A DNA stretch of 64,000 nt. Source: SB11 sp037968475 (lineage in GTDB: Bacteria > Bacteroidota > Bacteroidia > UBA8524). The notes below the pieces were generated by a model that worked only from the letters and a program-made list of their open reading frames with translations, searched no databases and was not told where the DNA came from. The position numbers and the translations under genes are program-made. The DNA is taken from NCBI GenBank assembly GCA_037968475.1, contig JBBKVO010000004.1, positions 124,001-188,000 of the forward strand, given 5' to 3'. This document shows, in pieces, positions 35,801 through 43,694 of this stretch. Each line of letters begins with the position of its first letter. Within the stretch, counting starts at the first letter, position 1.

Positions 35801-36641
35801 ACCACTCACCATTATACAAAACAAACTATCAAAACTTAGTCTTAGCAGTAAAAATGAGGTGATAGAGTGGACGGACGAGGACGAGATTGGTGAGCTGGTG
35901 GCGCAATACAATAAAATGATTATTGCCCTTGAAGATAGCGCAGGCAAACTGGCCGAAAGCGAAAGGGAAGGGGCTTGGCGCGAAATGGCAAGGCAAATTG
36001 CCCACGAGATTAAAAACCCGCTAACCCCCATGAAACTGAGCCTGCAACACTTGCAAAGGGCTTGGCTGGCAAAGGGTGATAATATTGACGATACTTTTAA
36101 ACGTGTAACAAATGTATTGATAGAGCAGATAGACAGTTTATCAAATCTTGCATCAGAGTTTTCATCGTTTTCAAAAATGCCCGAACCTGTGGTAGAGCAA
36201 TTGGAGATGAACGATTTATTGCAGTTGGTGGCTCATTTGTATGAAGATACCGAAAACCTTTTAGTACGTTTTCATAGAGTTGAAAAAGAAATACGTGTAT
36301 CGGCCGATAGAGACCAACTTTCGCGGGTGTTTAAAAACATAGTAACCAATGCCATACAAGCCATACCCGAGGATGAAGAAGGCCGTATAGATATAGCTAT
36401 GGAGGTTGAAAACGATAAGATTACAGTATCAATAACCGATAACGGAAAAGGTATACCCCAAACCGAAGCCAATAAAGTATTTATACCCAGTTTTAGTACC
36501 AAATCATCGGGTATGGGCTTAGGCTTGGCTATATCTAAAAAAATTATCGAAAGTTTTGGCGGTAAAATCACCTTTGAATCAGAAGAAGGCAGAGGCACTG
36601 TGTTTTTTATTGTGCTGCCGATTTCCGTCGAAAACTCTTAA
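32883..36641 (+). CDS. Giant membrane-bound sensor histidine kinase, NtrY-like
   Basis: A 1252-residue kinase. An N-terminal helix (about residues 12-30) precedes an extracytoplasmic region. A block of seven or so helices follows (about 205-475), then another external region, helices near 710 and 780, and a final helix near 946. The cytoplasmic end has HAMP (RVTAPLTIIQNKLSKL), a dimerisation domain with the phospho-acceptor His in QIAHEIKNPLTPMKLSLQHLQ (about residue 1039), and an HATPase_c domain with NIVTNAIQAI, ITDNGKGIP and GMGLGLAISKKI. The LTPMK helix is NtrY-like. No response regulator is adjacent, so it is an orphan kinase in this window. Confidence 0.9.
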   Translation: MSKFRLIITNRWVLLGIAILLLSVGYYIDKSQDARKSDYGQITRTLQDHLNAKEKTIEKLLANDSLLYSFVGNGFNLENKSTLERKGLILLAFEDSSLVFWSSNLVEPHEVAKQTTTEIDVLKAQNGWYLFKKKKEGKYTFVVLYNFYRHYQYSNRYLQNTFANDVDIENTAEISKEPLQDFAPVRSIFGKKMFYLALHPFNPNSLSITVVVLTLLGLWLFFIFLSNQYEWFLQHNNFLLGTLFFALVLFGIKLLLVDLHFPSFLQGSQLFNPGVYASTGLFSSLGSLLVNVVLLFVFVFTLYKQGLAELSKNDKEAEKIKQISYLFIPAFFVLIVFTAFIINTIKSLILDSNIPFDISNIFHFTWFSLIGLLITALLVSIHFFASNLVYLLMARYKLSGRNFFLFAIIAVAGYAVYQLLRHAEFNTTLLIQAPAYAFALLLVLQLAKGLSAPQKTLAFVFVVSVFVALLFYRFNIDKEHEIRKLYSIQLSDSKDIEAENMFVDIEHQLASDPRVFNYFANAVFSKRDLEKHIKQLYFSGYLGKYDVEIFDYDTLGNFYRENNYYTYEFVDNLYNNFAQSTLSSYFYYILYPSVQYTYIAKYDYCTGTRTMGSLYILLKRKLIQDQSLFSELLSQSGSNSNSPPYRYSYALYQNDKLVNKGGKYSYALNFSIDTTGGKEFVNANGYSHLVKHEPNKISVVVSKKEDSILQPLAVFSFLFLMLLLFIALLFVYNSIVVTLRAMLANYSNRWKSLSRFYKVMNRLTPITRPKGVLFSTRIQVTMFALVSSILLLSGYIFLGYIDYKYTERQGDRMAQKIKSVAGAFENQAQFEMQLMLPDELTAYLNQIGDFYETDINFYNPDGELITSTKNKIFTSGLVARQIDAVAYQKLKVEKKSFYIHDEKIGTLNYESAYLPILDTRQNVVAYLNLPFFTNEAELNEEISAFFVNFVNLYILFFMVAAVFAYFITQRVTAPLTIIQNKLSKLSLSSKNEVIEWTDEDEIGELVAQYNKMIIALEDSAGKLAESEREGAWREMARQIAHEIKNPLTPMKLSLQHLQRAWLAKGDNIDDTFKRVTNVLIEQIDSLSNLASEFSSFSKMPEPVVEQLEMNDLLQLVAHLYEDTENLLVRFHRVEKEIRVSADRDQLSRVFKNIVTNAIQAIPEDEEGRIDIAMEVENDKITVSITDNGKGIPQTEANKVFIPSFSTKSSGMGLGLAISKKIIESFGGKITFESEEGRGTVFFIVLPISVENS

Positions 36642-36672
36642 CACTGTACGCTAAAATTGGGTAAATTTCGTT

Positions 36673-37878
36673 GTGAAGCGTATGAATTATCAAAAGACTA
36701 TTTGGTGTGTACTGGTTTTGCTGGCAATAGGCTCTTGCAAAAAAGATGAAAAAGAAGTGGTACAATACCCTGCTTATATTACTTTTAGCGAAGAGGGAAA
36801 AGATATTTCTATTGAGGGTATGGTGCGTTATCCCTTTTTAAATCAATTATTTGTACTACAAACGGCTGAGGTATTAACTCAGTTTCAACAAAGAGAAACT
36901 AAACACTATGTATTGGATGTTAGTAATGAATCAAAGGATATCCAAAAAGCAAAAAGCACTTTTCACTTTACTGCAGGAGCTAACACACATAAAGGATCTA
37001 TGAAATTGCATAAGAATAATTATCAAATGATTGGCTTTGTAACCGACCATGCAACAGGTAGTACAATAAATACAAAGTTGTATAATTTACAAGGTTTTGG
37101 ACAAATGCAAATTTCAACTATTGTTAATCAGGGATTGGATAACATAGAACCTATACGATTAGTAGATGTAAATGACGGTTACTTGTTAGTGGGTGCTAAA
37201 ATAAACGGAAACGACAAAAATGTTGTTGTAGTAAAATTCTCACCAACATTTAGCAAAATATGGGAAAAAGAATTTGGTGGTGCAGGTAATGATATGGCAA
37301 TGGATGCCGTTGATTTATGTGATAACAACTACGGTATATTGGCCTATACCTATAGTAAAGGTGCAGGTGATAGAGATATTTGGTATTTGAAATTGGATAG
37401 GAATGGCTATTTAATTACGGATACTACATTTGGTGGAGCTGGGTATGAAGAGCCACAACGTATGATAACACGAGGAGGGTGTGAACTTTATATTGCTGGC
37501 CACTCAACAAGTTTTGGAGCACCCGAGCACGATGCTTATGTATTAAAGATTAATGATAAAGGTGGTAAAATTTGGGAAAAGACCTTTGGAACACAATATC
37601 ATGACGGGTTTAATACAGTGGTTAATATCCCCAATACTAAAACCTTTATAGCAGCAGGGCGCAGTATGCAAGGGGTGGGGCAACCCGAAGATATATTTTT
37701 GGTGTGTTTTGATGAGGATGGAAAAGAACTTTGGCGCAAAAAATACGGCGAGCCTAACTATACCGAATTACCGCAAGATATTATTGCCGATGAAGAGTTT
37801 TATTATTTAGCCTGCAATAGGATTGATATAGCAGGAAAATCTCACGGTGTATTTATTAAAGACAGATTGGGAAATTAG
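36673..37878 (+). CDS. Lipoprotein with beta-propeller-like repeats (tandem pair, first)
   Basis: A 401-residue lipoprotein: signal peptide with lipobox LLAIGSC followed by KKDEKE. The body has repeated blades of the form FGG.G.D...D......GY.I.AYT (VVVKFSPTFSKIWEKEFGGAGNDMAMDAV; YEEPQRMITRGGCELYIAGHS; GKIWEKTFGTQYHDGFNTV), suggesting a propeller. Function unknown; it should be anchored by Cys at the membrane. GTG 36673 and ATG 36682 are both possible starts. It ends one base before the next gene, whose product has similar length and ending. Confidence 0.8.
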   Translation: MKRMNYQKTIWCVLVLLAIGSCKKDEKEVVQYPAYITFSEEGKDISIEGMVRYPFLNQLFVLQTAEVLTQFQQRETKHYVLDVSNESKDIQKAKSTFHFTAGANTHKGSMKLHKNNYQMIGFVTDHATGSTINTKLYNLQGFGQMQISTIVNQGLDNIEPIRLVDVNDGYLLVGAKINGNDKNVVVVKFSPTFSKIWEKEFGGAGNDMAMDAVDLCDNNYGILAYTYSKGAGDRDIWYLKLDRNGYLITDTTFGGAGYEEPQRMITRGGCELYIAGHSTSFGAPEHDAYVLKINDKGGKIWEKTFGTQYHDGFNTVVNIPNTKTFIAAGRSMQGVGQPEDIFLVCFDEDGKELWRKKYGEPNYTELPQDIIADEEFYYLACNRIDIAGKSHGVFIKDRLGN

Positions 37879-37879
37879 T

Positions 37880-39085
37880 ATGAATAGATATGCATGGGCG
37901 GGTTTGTTTTTAGCACTTATTTTCTTTTCAGAATGTAAGAAAAAGGAAAGTGAAACAATAAAATCAACCACAGAGGTTATAGAAATTAAATCTTCTTTTA
38001 TAAAAGGGACAGAAACCAAAATTTCGCACTTTTACAGACTAGATAATACTAAGTTGTGTATAGGTATAAATGAAAAAAATATTGATTTTTCACCTTCTTT
38101 TTATCTGTTTGGAGTAGCCATTATTGATGTAGCTAAACCAATAAATGAAGCCTATAAATTGCGTACGATAATACATAATAGAGATACTACTTCAGAGAAA
38201 ACAGGAGGTATTCTTACTCAAAAAAATATTTCAGGAAGAGAGGTAGTTATTAGCAATAAGTATTACAATGGGTTCACTACTTTTTATTCAAACTTAGTAG
38301 GTAGTAATTGGTTTTCGAGTGTTTCTGATATAACCATTTCGGGTAGTTTACAAATTAAAAAAATACTTGAGCATCAAAATGGATTTATAGTTTTATGCAA
38401 CAGTACGGATAAATTTAATATTACAAGAGCTGTAGTCTTGAACTTTGACACACAATTGAACTCTACAGATTCTAAAAGTTTTAGGTTTGACGATAATACA
38501 ATAGCCGTAGATGCTGTTGTGCAAGATGATGGAAATATTGCAATAGCAGGATATACAGAAAAAAATAAGGCAAATCCTAAACAATGTTGGCTGCTTAAGT
38601 ACAATACACAAATTAATGATACATTTTATACCAAGTGGGTTGGCAATACAAGTGGTTTTAAACCAAGTGCGATGATTCAAAATAATGTTGGAGAAATTTA
38701 TATAGCAGGTTCGGCACCTAGCCCTATCACTACTGCCTATAATGGCTATATACTGAGCGTTAATGGTAGTTTTGATGTATTGTGGCAACAACCTTATACA
38801 CTCTTGCAAAACGGCAGCTTTGATGCTATTACACTATCACAAGATGAACAAAGAATTATTCTTGCGGGGCATGGCGCAATTTTACCCAATCAACAAACAG
38901 ATGTTTTTGTAGTAACAACCGATGTAAAGGGTAAAGTATTTGGACAAGAAAAATTGGGAAGCGATGTCTTTTCAGAAACACCGTTTGGAATTATTACTGA
39001 TACAGAATATTACTATATGACTATTAATCGTACCAATAGCAATGGGAAATTATCGGCTGCTTTTGCAAAAGGAAAATTACCTTAG
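37880..39085 (+). CDS. Lipoprotein with beta-propeller-like repeats (tandem pair, second)
   Basis: A 401-residue lipoprotein with lipobox LIFFSEC followed by KKKESE. I start at the ATG at 37880, 1 nt after the preceding stop, since an earlier in-frame ATG at 37847 lies inside the upstream gene and adds a non-signal stretch. Its last third parallels the upstream protein (ETPFGIITDTEYYYMTINRTNSNGKLSAAF against ELPQDIIADEEFYYLACNRIDIAGKSHGVF), so the two are diverged tandem duplicates. Function unknown. It ends 2 nt from the convergent rsmG stop. Confidence 0.8.
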   Translation: MNRYAWAGLFLALIFFSECKKKESETIKSTTEVIEIKSSFIKGTETKISHFYRLDNTKLCIGINEKNIDFSPSFYLFGVAIIDVAKPINEAYKLRTIIHNRDTTSEKTGGILTQKNISGREVVISNKYYNGFTTFYSNLVGSNWFSSVSDITISGSLQIKKILEHQNGFIVLCNSTDKFNITRAVVLNFDTQLNSTDSKSFRFDDNTIAVDAVVQDDGNIAIAGYTEKNKANPKQCWLLKYNTQINDTFYTKWVGNTSGFKPSAMIQNNVGEIYIAGSAPSPITTAYNGYILSVNGSFDVLWQQPYTLLQNGSFDAITLSQDEQRIILAGHGAILPNQQTDVFVVTTDVKGKVFGQEKLGSDVFSETPFGIITDTEYYYMTINRTNSNGKLSAAFAKGKLP

Positions 39086-39087
39086 GC

Positions 39088-39726
39088 TTACAACCAAACT
39101 TGCACTAGGGCTTTGGTTTCAAAAAACTCTTCTTTAAAAAAAGTATTTAGCGGGTGTACCTTTAAGTAGGCTTTGCGGTAGGTTTTTATAAATTCGTTTA
39201 GCTCCTCATCCAGTTCGCCGCCTTTTAGGTACAAAACCCCATTGGGCAGGCTACTTTTATTGCCTTTATTTATCTTCCGTTCAATCCAGCCATAAAAAGG
39301 AGTAAGGCGGGTAACTGCACGACTAATAACAAAATCAAACTTTCCTTCGATGTCTTCGGCACGTTGGTGGCGTGCCGTAAGGTTTTCTAGCCCAATAGCA
39401 GCGGCTACTTCTTGCACCACTTTTATCTTTTTACCAATAGAATCAACCAATGTAAACTGGCAGTTAGGGAACAAAATGGCTAAGGGTATACCGGGGAAGC
39501 CACCACCCGTGCCTACATCCAACAGTTTAGTGCCATCAGCAAATTGAGCTACTTTGGCAATTCCTAATGAGTGAAGCACGTGCCTCTCGTACAATTGCTC
39601 TATATCTTTACGCGATATTACGTTTATCTTCTCGTTCCACTCGGCATACAAGGGTTGCAATTGTTCAAACTGCCCTATTTGCTTTGGGGTGAGGTTGGGG
39701 AAATATTGAGTTATAAGTTCTACCAT
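39088..39726 (-). CDS. rsmG: 16S rRNA (guanine527-N7)-methyltransferase RsmG
   Basis: A 212-residue SAM-dependent methyltransferase (GidB) that modifies G527 in the decoding centre of 16S rRNA. Visible are WNEKINVISRKDIEQLYERHVLHSLGI, the SAM-binding motif LLDVGTGGGFPGIPLAI (about residues 70-86), and FDFVISRAVTRL. The length fits the family. It lies 4 nt downstream of the GT2 gene on the same strand, so the two are probably co-transcribed. Confidence 0.94.
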   Translation of the reverse strand: MVELITQYFPNLTPKQIGQFEQLQPLYAEWNEKINVISRKDIEQLYERHVLHSLGIAKVAQFADGTKLLDVGTGGGFPGIPLAILFPNCQFTLVDSIGKKIKVVQEVAAAIGLENLTARHQRAEDIEGKFDFVISRAVTRLTPFYGWIERKINKGNKSSLPNGVLYLKGGELDEELNEFIKTYRKAYLKVHPLNTFFKEEFFETKALVQVWL

Positions 39727-39730
39727 AGGT

Positions 39731-40849
39731 TTACCACATCCATTTTTTTTGGCGACTAAACAAGGTACGAATACCCATTAGCAGGTAGTATACAAAGTAA
39801 AAAATATCTAAAAGTAAAAGTCCCCATATAAGGTTGTTTTCTTTTAGTCTAGTCATAGCACCATAAAATACTATAAACATAAACAGCCAGCGTACGCCAA
39901 ATATAATACCTGTTACCTCAGGTTGTTGCCACAATACCAAAAGGGTAATGCCCAGTATAAAAAATAATATGTGGCTTATGTTTAGTAACGACAACCAAAA
40001 TTTGTGTCCCAATTTGTAATAGCGACCAGTATGCAGGTGGCGGCTTTTTTGTTTCATCCATTCGCCCCAAGTTTCTTTGGGTATAGATGTGGTAAAAGCA
40101 TCGGGTTGTATGCTAATGGCTGAATTGGTTTTGTTGCCCACCTCATTTACAAACAAATCATCATCGCCCGATAAGATATGGTTGTGGCTGGCAAATCCTT
40201 TTACTTTAAAAAAGGTTTGTTTGCGGTAGCTAAGGTTACGCCCTACACCCATATACGGGCTTCCTGCCAATGCAAACGAAAGGTATTGCATAGCAGTATA
40301 AAAAGTTTCGTAACGGATAAGGTAGTTTATTAAACCACTTGTTTTTTTGTATGCACCGTAGCCTAAAACCAATTCGGTTTTTGGGGTATAGGCCTGTTGC
40401 ATTTGGGTTATCCAATTTTCGCTGGCGGGCAGGCAATCTGCATCCGTCATTAACAGTGTATCGTATTTAGCAGCTTTTATACCCAGCGTAAGGGCAAATT
40501 TTTTGCCTTTAGGGTAGCGTTCTTGCTCCTCAATAGTTACAATACGTAATTGAGGGTATTGCGCTGCCATTTCTTTTAGCAACTCTTCCGATTTATCCCA
40601 CGAGCAGTTGTTTACCACTACCACCTCGTATTGCGGGTGTTTTTGGTTTAAAAAATGGGGAAGGTGATTGCTTAGGTTTTCAACCTCATTTTTGGCAACT
40701 ATTATTACCGAGACAGGCTCAAGCGGCTGCTGTACAGTTTTGGGTTTATACCACGCTAACCTGCTAAATACTCCTAAATAATATAGTATTTGTATAAGGG
40801 CAAAAAGGCCAAAGGCAATTTGCAAGCCCTGTAACACACTAGTATCCAT
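39731..40849 (-). CDS. Glycosyltransferase family 2, membrane-associated
   Basis: A 372-residue GT-A enzyme. It has an N-terminal membrane helix (about residues 7-27), VSVIIVAKNEVENLSNHL, VVVVNNCSWDKSEELL, the metal-binding DADC motif in LLMTDADCLPA, SGDDDLFVNEVG, and QKSRHLHTGRYYKLGH replacing the QRRRW motif. Three C-terminal helices follow. It resembles the enzyme at 23037 in layout but is clearly divergent. The ATG lies 5 nt after a perfect -7 box (TATTTTTG), implying a leaderless message. Confidence 0.87.
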   Translation of the reverse strand: MDTSVLQGLQIAFGLFALIQILYYLGVFSRLAWYKPKTVQQPLEPVSVIIVAKNEVENLSNHLPHFLNQKHPQYEVVVVNNCSWDKSEELLKEMAAQYPQLRIVTIEEQERYPKGKKFALTLGIKAAKYDTLLMTDADCLPASENWITQMQQAYTPKTELVLGYGAYKKTSGLINYLIRYETFYTAMQYLSFALAGSPYMGVGRNLSYRKQTFFKVKGFASHNHILSGDDDLFVNEVGNKTNSAISIQPDAFTTSIPKETWGEWMKQKSRHLHTGRYYKLGHKFWLSLLNISHILFFILGITLLVLWQQPEVTGIIFGVRWLFMFIVFYGAMTRLKENNLIWGLLLLDIFYFVYYLLMGIRTLFSRQKKWMW

Positions 40850-40854
40850 TGCTA

Positions 40855-40862
40855 CAAAAATA
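40855..40862 (-). promoter_or_regulatory. -7 box for the GT2 gene
   Basis: TATTTTTG on the minus strand, a perfect TAnnTTTG match, ending 5 nt from the ATG at 40849. No convincing -33 TTTG is seen at the right spacing. Confidence 0.5.
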
Positions 40863-41101
40863 GCTACACGCGGCCTTTAGCCAGTTATATTAATGTCCAC
40901 AACCTGTGCTATTAAATGTTAATAATTTGTTATACTATTATGTGTCAAAACCCTTGTAATCTATTCTTTTGCAGCAGACTAGCTTAAAAAATATGTGCCT
41001 TTTTTTATAATGTTAACAGGCTTTTTTTCAAGTTGTTATCGACTAAAAGTATATACACATACACTTTTTATTAATATTTTTAGTTGCTGTAGTGTTTTTT
41101 G

Positions 41102-41133
41102 TTTGGAAATTTAACACCTAGGCACTATTCTTG
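41102..41133 (+). promoter_or_regulatory. Promoter of the rlpA-like gene
   Basis: TTTG (41102-41105), a 20-nt spacer, and TATTCTTG (41126-41133; one mismatch to TAnnTTTG). The predicted leader is about 40 nt. The remainder of the 331-bp divergent gap 40850-41180 is AT-rich and shows no gene. Confidence 0.5.
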
Positions 41134-41180
41134 TAAATGTTAACGTTTTGTAATACACACAAACCCAGTTCATTTAACGT

Positions 41181-41810
41181 ATGAGGATATTTACTACCGG
41201 CGCTATGTTGGTTTTTTTAATGGTTGCTACTTCATTAGTAGGTTTTTCACAAACTACTAAAGGCTTTGCCAGCACCTACCCTTTGGCCTATGAAGGTACA
41301 TCTACAGCAAGCGGCGAAGTTTATGCTTCAACCGAGTTTACTGCCCGCCACGCCTCATTACCGTTTAATACCTTAGTAAAGGTTACCAATCTTAAAAATA
41401 ATAAAAGCGTTACCGTTAGAATTAACGACCGTTTTAACTACCGTAACTCAAGAGTTATTGATGTTTCAAATGCAGCGTCAAAAGCCATTGACTTATTTGG
41501 TGATATAAACCCACAAGTTACTATTGAGGTTGTTGGTATGGCTGATGCACTTATGCTGGCCAGCACACAAACCCGAGTAAATAACACTTCACAAGCCAGC
41601 ACGCAAACGGCAAGCACAAGTACTGCCAGCCCTAGCACAGCACAACCCCAAACTACTACTGCCAGTACCACAGCTACTAGCGAGGTAAAAAAAGAAACTC
41701 CGAGTTTGCTTTCGAGCATTAAAATAAAAATACCTTCAATTTCACTTGAAGATGTAAACAACCTTACTACGCTTTCTATAAAATATTTAGCTATTACCTT
41801 GTTTAAGTAA
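41181..41810 (+). CDS. RlpA-like double-psi beta-barrel protein
   Basis: A 209-residue exported protein: signal peptide ending VGFSQ, then an RlpA/DPBB domain (about residues 25-115). The conserved series is GFASTYPLAYEGTSTASGEVY, TARHASLPFNTLVKVTNL, VRINDR and RVIDVSNAASKAIDL. RlpA of Pseudomonas cleaves naked glycan strands; the key Asp in INDR is retained. A Ser/Thr/Gln-rich linker (about 130-170) precedes a short C-terminal part with no SPOR domain. An intrinsic terminator follows. Confidence 0.83.
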   Translation: MRIFTTGAMLVFLMVATSLVGFSQTTKGFASTYPLAYEGTSTASGEVYASTEFTARHASLPFNTLVKVTNLKNNKSVTVRINDRFNYRNSRVIDVSNAASKAIDLFGDINPQVTIEVVGMADALMLASTQTRVNNTSQASTQTASTSTASPSTAQPQTTTASTTATSEVKKETPSLLSSIKIKIPSISLEDVNNLTTLSIKYLAITLFK

Positions 41811-41834
41811 ATCAGGTTTTAGTTTATAAAGAGT

Positions 41835-41859
41835 AAAGGGGCTTATGCCCCTTTTTTTA
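41835..41859 (+). terminator. Terminator after the rlpA-like gene
   Basis: An 8-bp perfect stem, AAAGGGGC (41835-41842) and GCCCCTTT (41847-41854), with loop TTAT, ending in a run of T. Confidence 0.88.
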
Positions 41860-41944
41860 TGCCCTTTAGTGGAGATATTATAAACCAACGTAAGAGCGGG
41901 ATAAGCAGATTATAGTAACAAGATAGTTGAATACGTCAACTTTG

Positions 41945-42170
41945 ACCACCCTCAGTCCCTCCTTTCCGCACACAACTCTTCGACTTCGTTCAGGACGACA
42001 TAGAAAGGAGGGAAGCCACGCCACTGCCCTTTGGTTTTGACATACTTTGTCAAAACAGTAAACACTTCATTGTCCCGCTTGTGGGCTGTCATGTTGAGCG
42101 GAATCGAAACATAAGTGCGTAAGCGAAGGGGGTAGGGGGCTGTAAAAGAACACCAATAGTACTTGACTAT
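41945..42170 (+). repeat. Dispersed intergenic repeat, copy B
   Basis: In the 584-bp convergent gap between rlpA-like and dprA. It shares ACCACCCTCAGTCCCT and GCCAC.CCACTGCCCTTTG with copy C at 60613-60680. It shares the block from CATTGTCCC and TGTGGGCTGTC to AAGGGGGTAGGGGG and AAAAGAAC with copy A at 19930-20020 (inverted). It also carries TGTCATGTTGAGCGGAATCG, a sequence type common in Bacteroidota intergenic repeats. No coding potential. Confidence 0.75.
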
Positions 42171-42269
42171 CGAGCAGACACATAACTAACTTTTGACAAG
42201 CTAAGTAACATGAGTTAGATATAATAGATTATATAATGTGTTGATTATAAGAATGTTGGTAAATTTATA

Positions 42270-42370
42270 AATAGGGTTAAAAACCTATTCTATCGAAAAT
42301 TACAGTCTGCAAGACGACTTAAGTCGTCTTGCAGACTGTAATAGGAACAGCAGTGGGTTTTAACCCGCTG
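42270..42370. repeat. Palindrome cassette, copy 2 (44-bp perfect palindrome plus flanking short hairpins)
   Basis: Hairpin AATAGGGTT/AAACCTATT (42270-42289, one mismatch), then a perfect 44-bp palindrome (42299-42342) centred on GACTTAAGTC, then hairpin CAGTGGGTT/AACCCGCTG (42351-42370, one wobble). The outer ATTACAGTC and the centre are identical to copy 1, while the intervening bases differ on both arms together. It lies 25 bp from the dprA stop, where it could also act as a terminator. Confidence 0.9.
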
Positions 42371-42394
42371 TAAATGGAGTTTCTTATTTCAAAC

Positions 42395-43498
42395 TCAAGT
42401 TAAACTTAGCTTATACACTTTTCCGGGTAGGCTTTTTACCAAACCTTTCAACTCAAGCTCTAATAAGGTAAGCGATACTTTGTTTATTGATACATTGGTT
42501 TGCCTTGCTATTTCATCAATACCCAACGCATTTGTTTGCAGTATATTAGCAATTTGGGTTTCGTGCTCGCTTAGATTATCGGGCAGAGTAAATGTTTTTA
42601 TTTTGGGCGATGTACTGTTTAATTCCCAACCCATCATAGTAGCCACATCCAATCCGTTTTCTATTAAAGCGGCTTTGTTGTTTTTTATTAACCAATTGCA
42701 GCCGTTTAGCTTTTTTGATGATGGCAATGCAGGCACAGCAAACACGTCGCGGCTGTAGCTAAATGCTATTTCAGCCGTTATCATTGAGCCTCCTTTTACA
42801 TCTGTTTCTACCACAATCAAAGCATCGCACATACCTGCCACAATTCTGTTTCTGGTAGGAAAATTCTCACGGTCGGGGTTTGTTTTCGAAGGGTATTCGG
42901 TTAGCAATCCCCCGTTTTCCAACATTTTTTTAGCCGTAGGGGCATTTTCGGCAGGGTATAGCATATCAAGTCCGTGTGCCAATACACCAATGGTTTGCAT
43001 ATTGTTTTGCAGGGCAGCTTTGTGTGCAGCTACATCAATACCATAAGCCAAACCACTAACAATAGTGCAGTTGTACGGTAGTAAGTCGGCTACCAGTTGG
43101 GCGCAAATTTCTTTGCTTTGCTCAGTAGCCTTGCGTGTGCCCACAATGCCCACCATGTAGCTGTTGTTACAATCCATAGTCCCTTGCCCGTATAGCAATA
43201 TAGGCGCATCTGCTATATGTTTTAAATGTCGGGGATAGGCCGCATCAGAAAAAAACAACAGATTAATATTGTTCTTTTCTATGTATTCAGCTTCGGTCTC
43301 AGCCTTAGCAAAATCTTTAAACTGTGAAATCAGCTTGGCGTGTTTTTTACCAATGCCGGGTATTTTTAACAGCTTTGGTTCTTTTTCGCTAAAAATGGCT
43401 TCTGCACTGCCGCAATAGCCCAATAGGTTTTTTGCCAATACAGGCCCTATGTGGGGTATTTGGGTAAGGGCAATTTTGTAGGCAAGTGGAGACAACAA
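42395..43498 (-). CDS. dprA: DNA-processing protein DprA
   Basis: A 367-residue DprA (Smf) protein, which loads RecA on incoming single-stranded DNA in natural transformation. The N-terminal HhH-like region (IPHIGPVLAKNLL; IPGIGKKHAKLI) is followed by the Rossmann core with VGIVGTRKATEQSKE, VSGLAYGIDVAAHKAAL, GVLAHGLDMLYPAEN and FPTRNRIVAG. A C-terminal winged-helix domain (LGIDEIARQTNVSINKVSLTLLELELKGLV) closes it. The start appears to be TTG at 43498, 1 nt beyond the stop of the small lipoprotein, so it is probably coupled to it. Confidence 0.93.
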   Translation of the reverse strand: MLSPLAYKIALTQIPHIGPVLAKNLLGYCGSAEAIFSEKEPKLLKIPGIGKKHAKLISQFKDFAKAETEAEYIEKNNINLLFFSDAAYPRHLKHIADAPILLYGQGTMDCNNSYMVGIVGTRKATEQSKEICAQLVADLLPYNCTIVSGLAYGIDVAAHKAALQNNMQTIGVLAHGLDMLYPAENAPTAKKMLENGGLLTEYPSKTNPDRENFPTRNRIVAGMCDALIVVETDVKGGSMITAEIAFSYSRDVFAVPALPSSKKLNGCNWLIKNNKAALIENGLDVATMMGWELNSTSPKIKTFTLPDNLSEHETQIANILQTNALGIDEIARQTNVSINKVSLTLLELELKGLVKSLPGKVYKLSLT

Positions 43499-43499
43499 G

Positions 43500-43694
43500 T
43501 TATTGTTTGTTTTTGCGTCGTTTGTTTAGTTCATGTTTTAGCGAGTCAACCTTATCAGGGTTTTCGTTGGCGGGCATAGGGGCTTCCCAAATGCTGTCGC
43601 AAGGTGCAGCCTCGTCTTTTGTAGCATTTTTATTGCTTTTGCAAGCCGCAAAAAATAGCGATAGACTAAGGGTTGCTAATAACAATTTTTTCAT
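43500..43694 (-). CDS. Small lipoprotein
   Basis: A 64-residue peptide with a textbook lipoprotein signal (MKKLLLATLSLSLFFAAC, Cys18) followed by a charged tail (KSNKNATKDEAAP ... KHELNKRRKNKQ). Its ATG lies inside the last codons of the T9SS gene (29-nt overlap) and its stop abuts dprA. The overlaps on both sides support it as real. Function unknown. Confidence 0.7.
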   Translation of the reverse strand: MKKLLLATLSLSLFFAACKSNKNATKDEAAPCDSIWEAPMPANENPDKVDSLKHELNKRRKNKQ

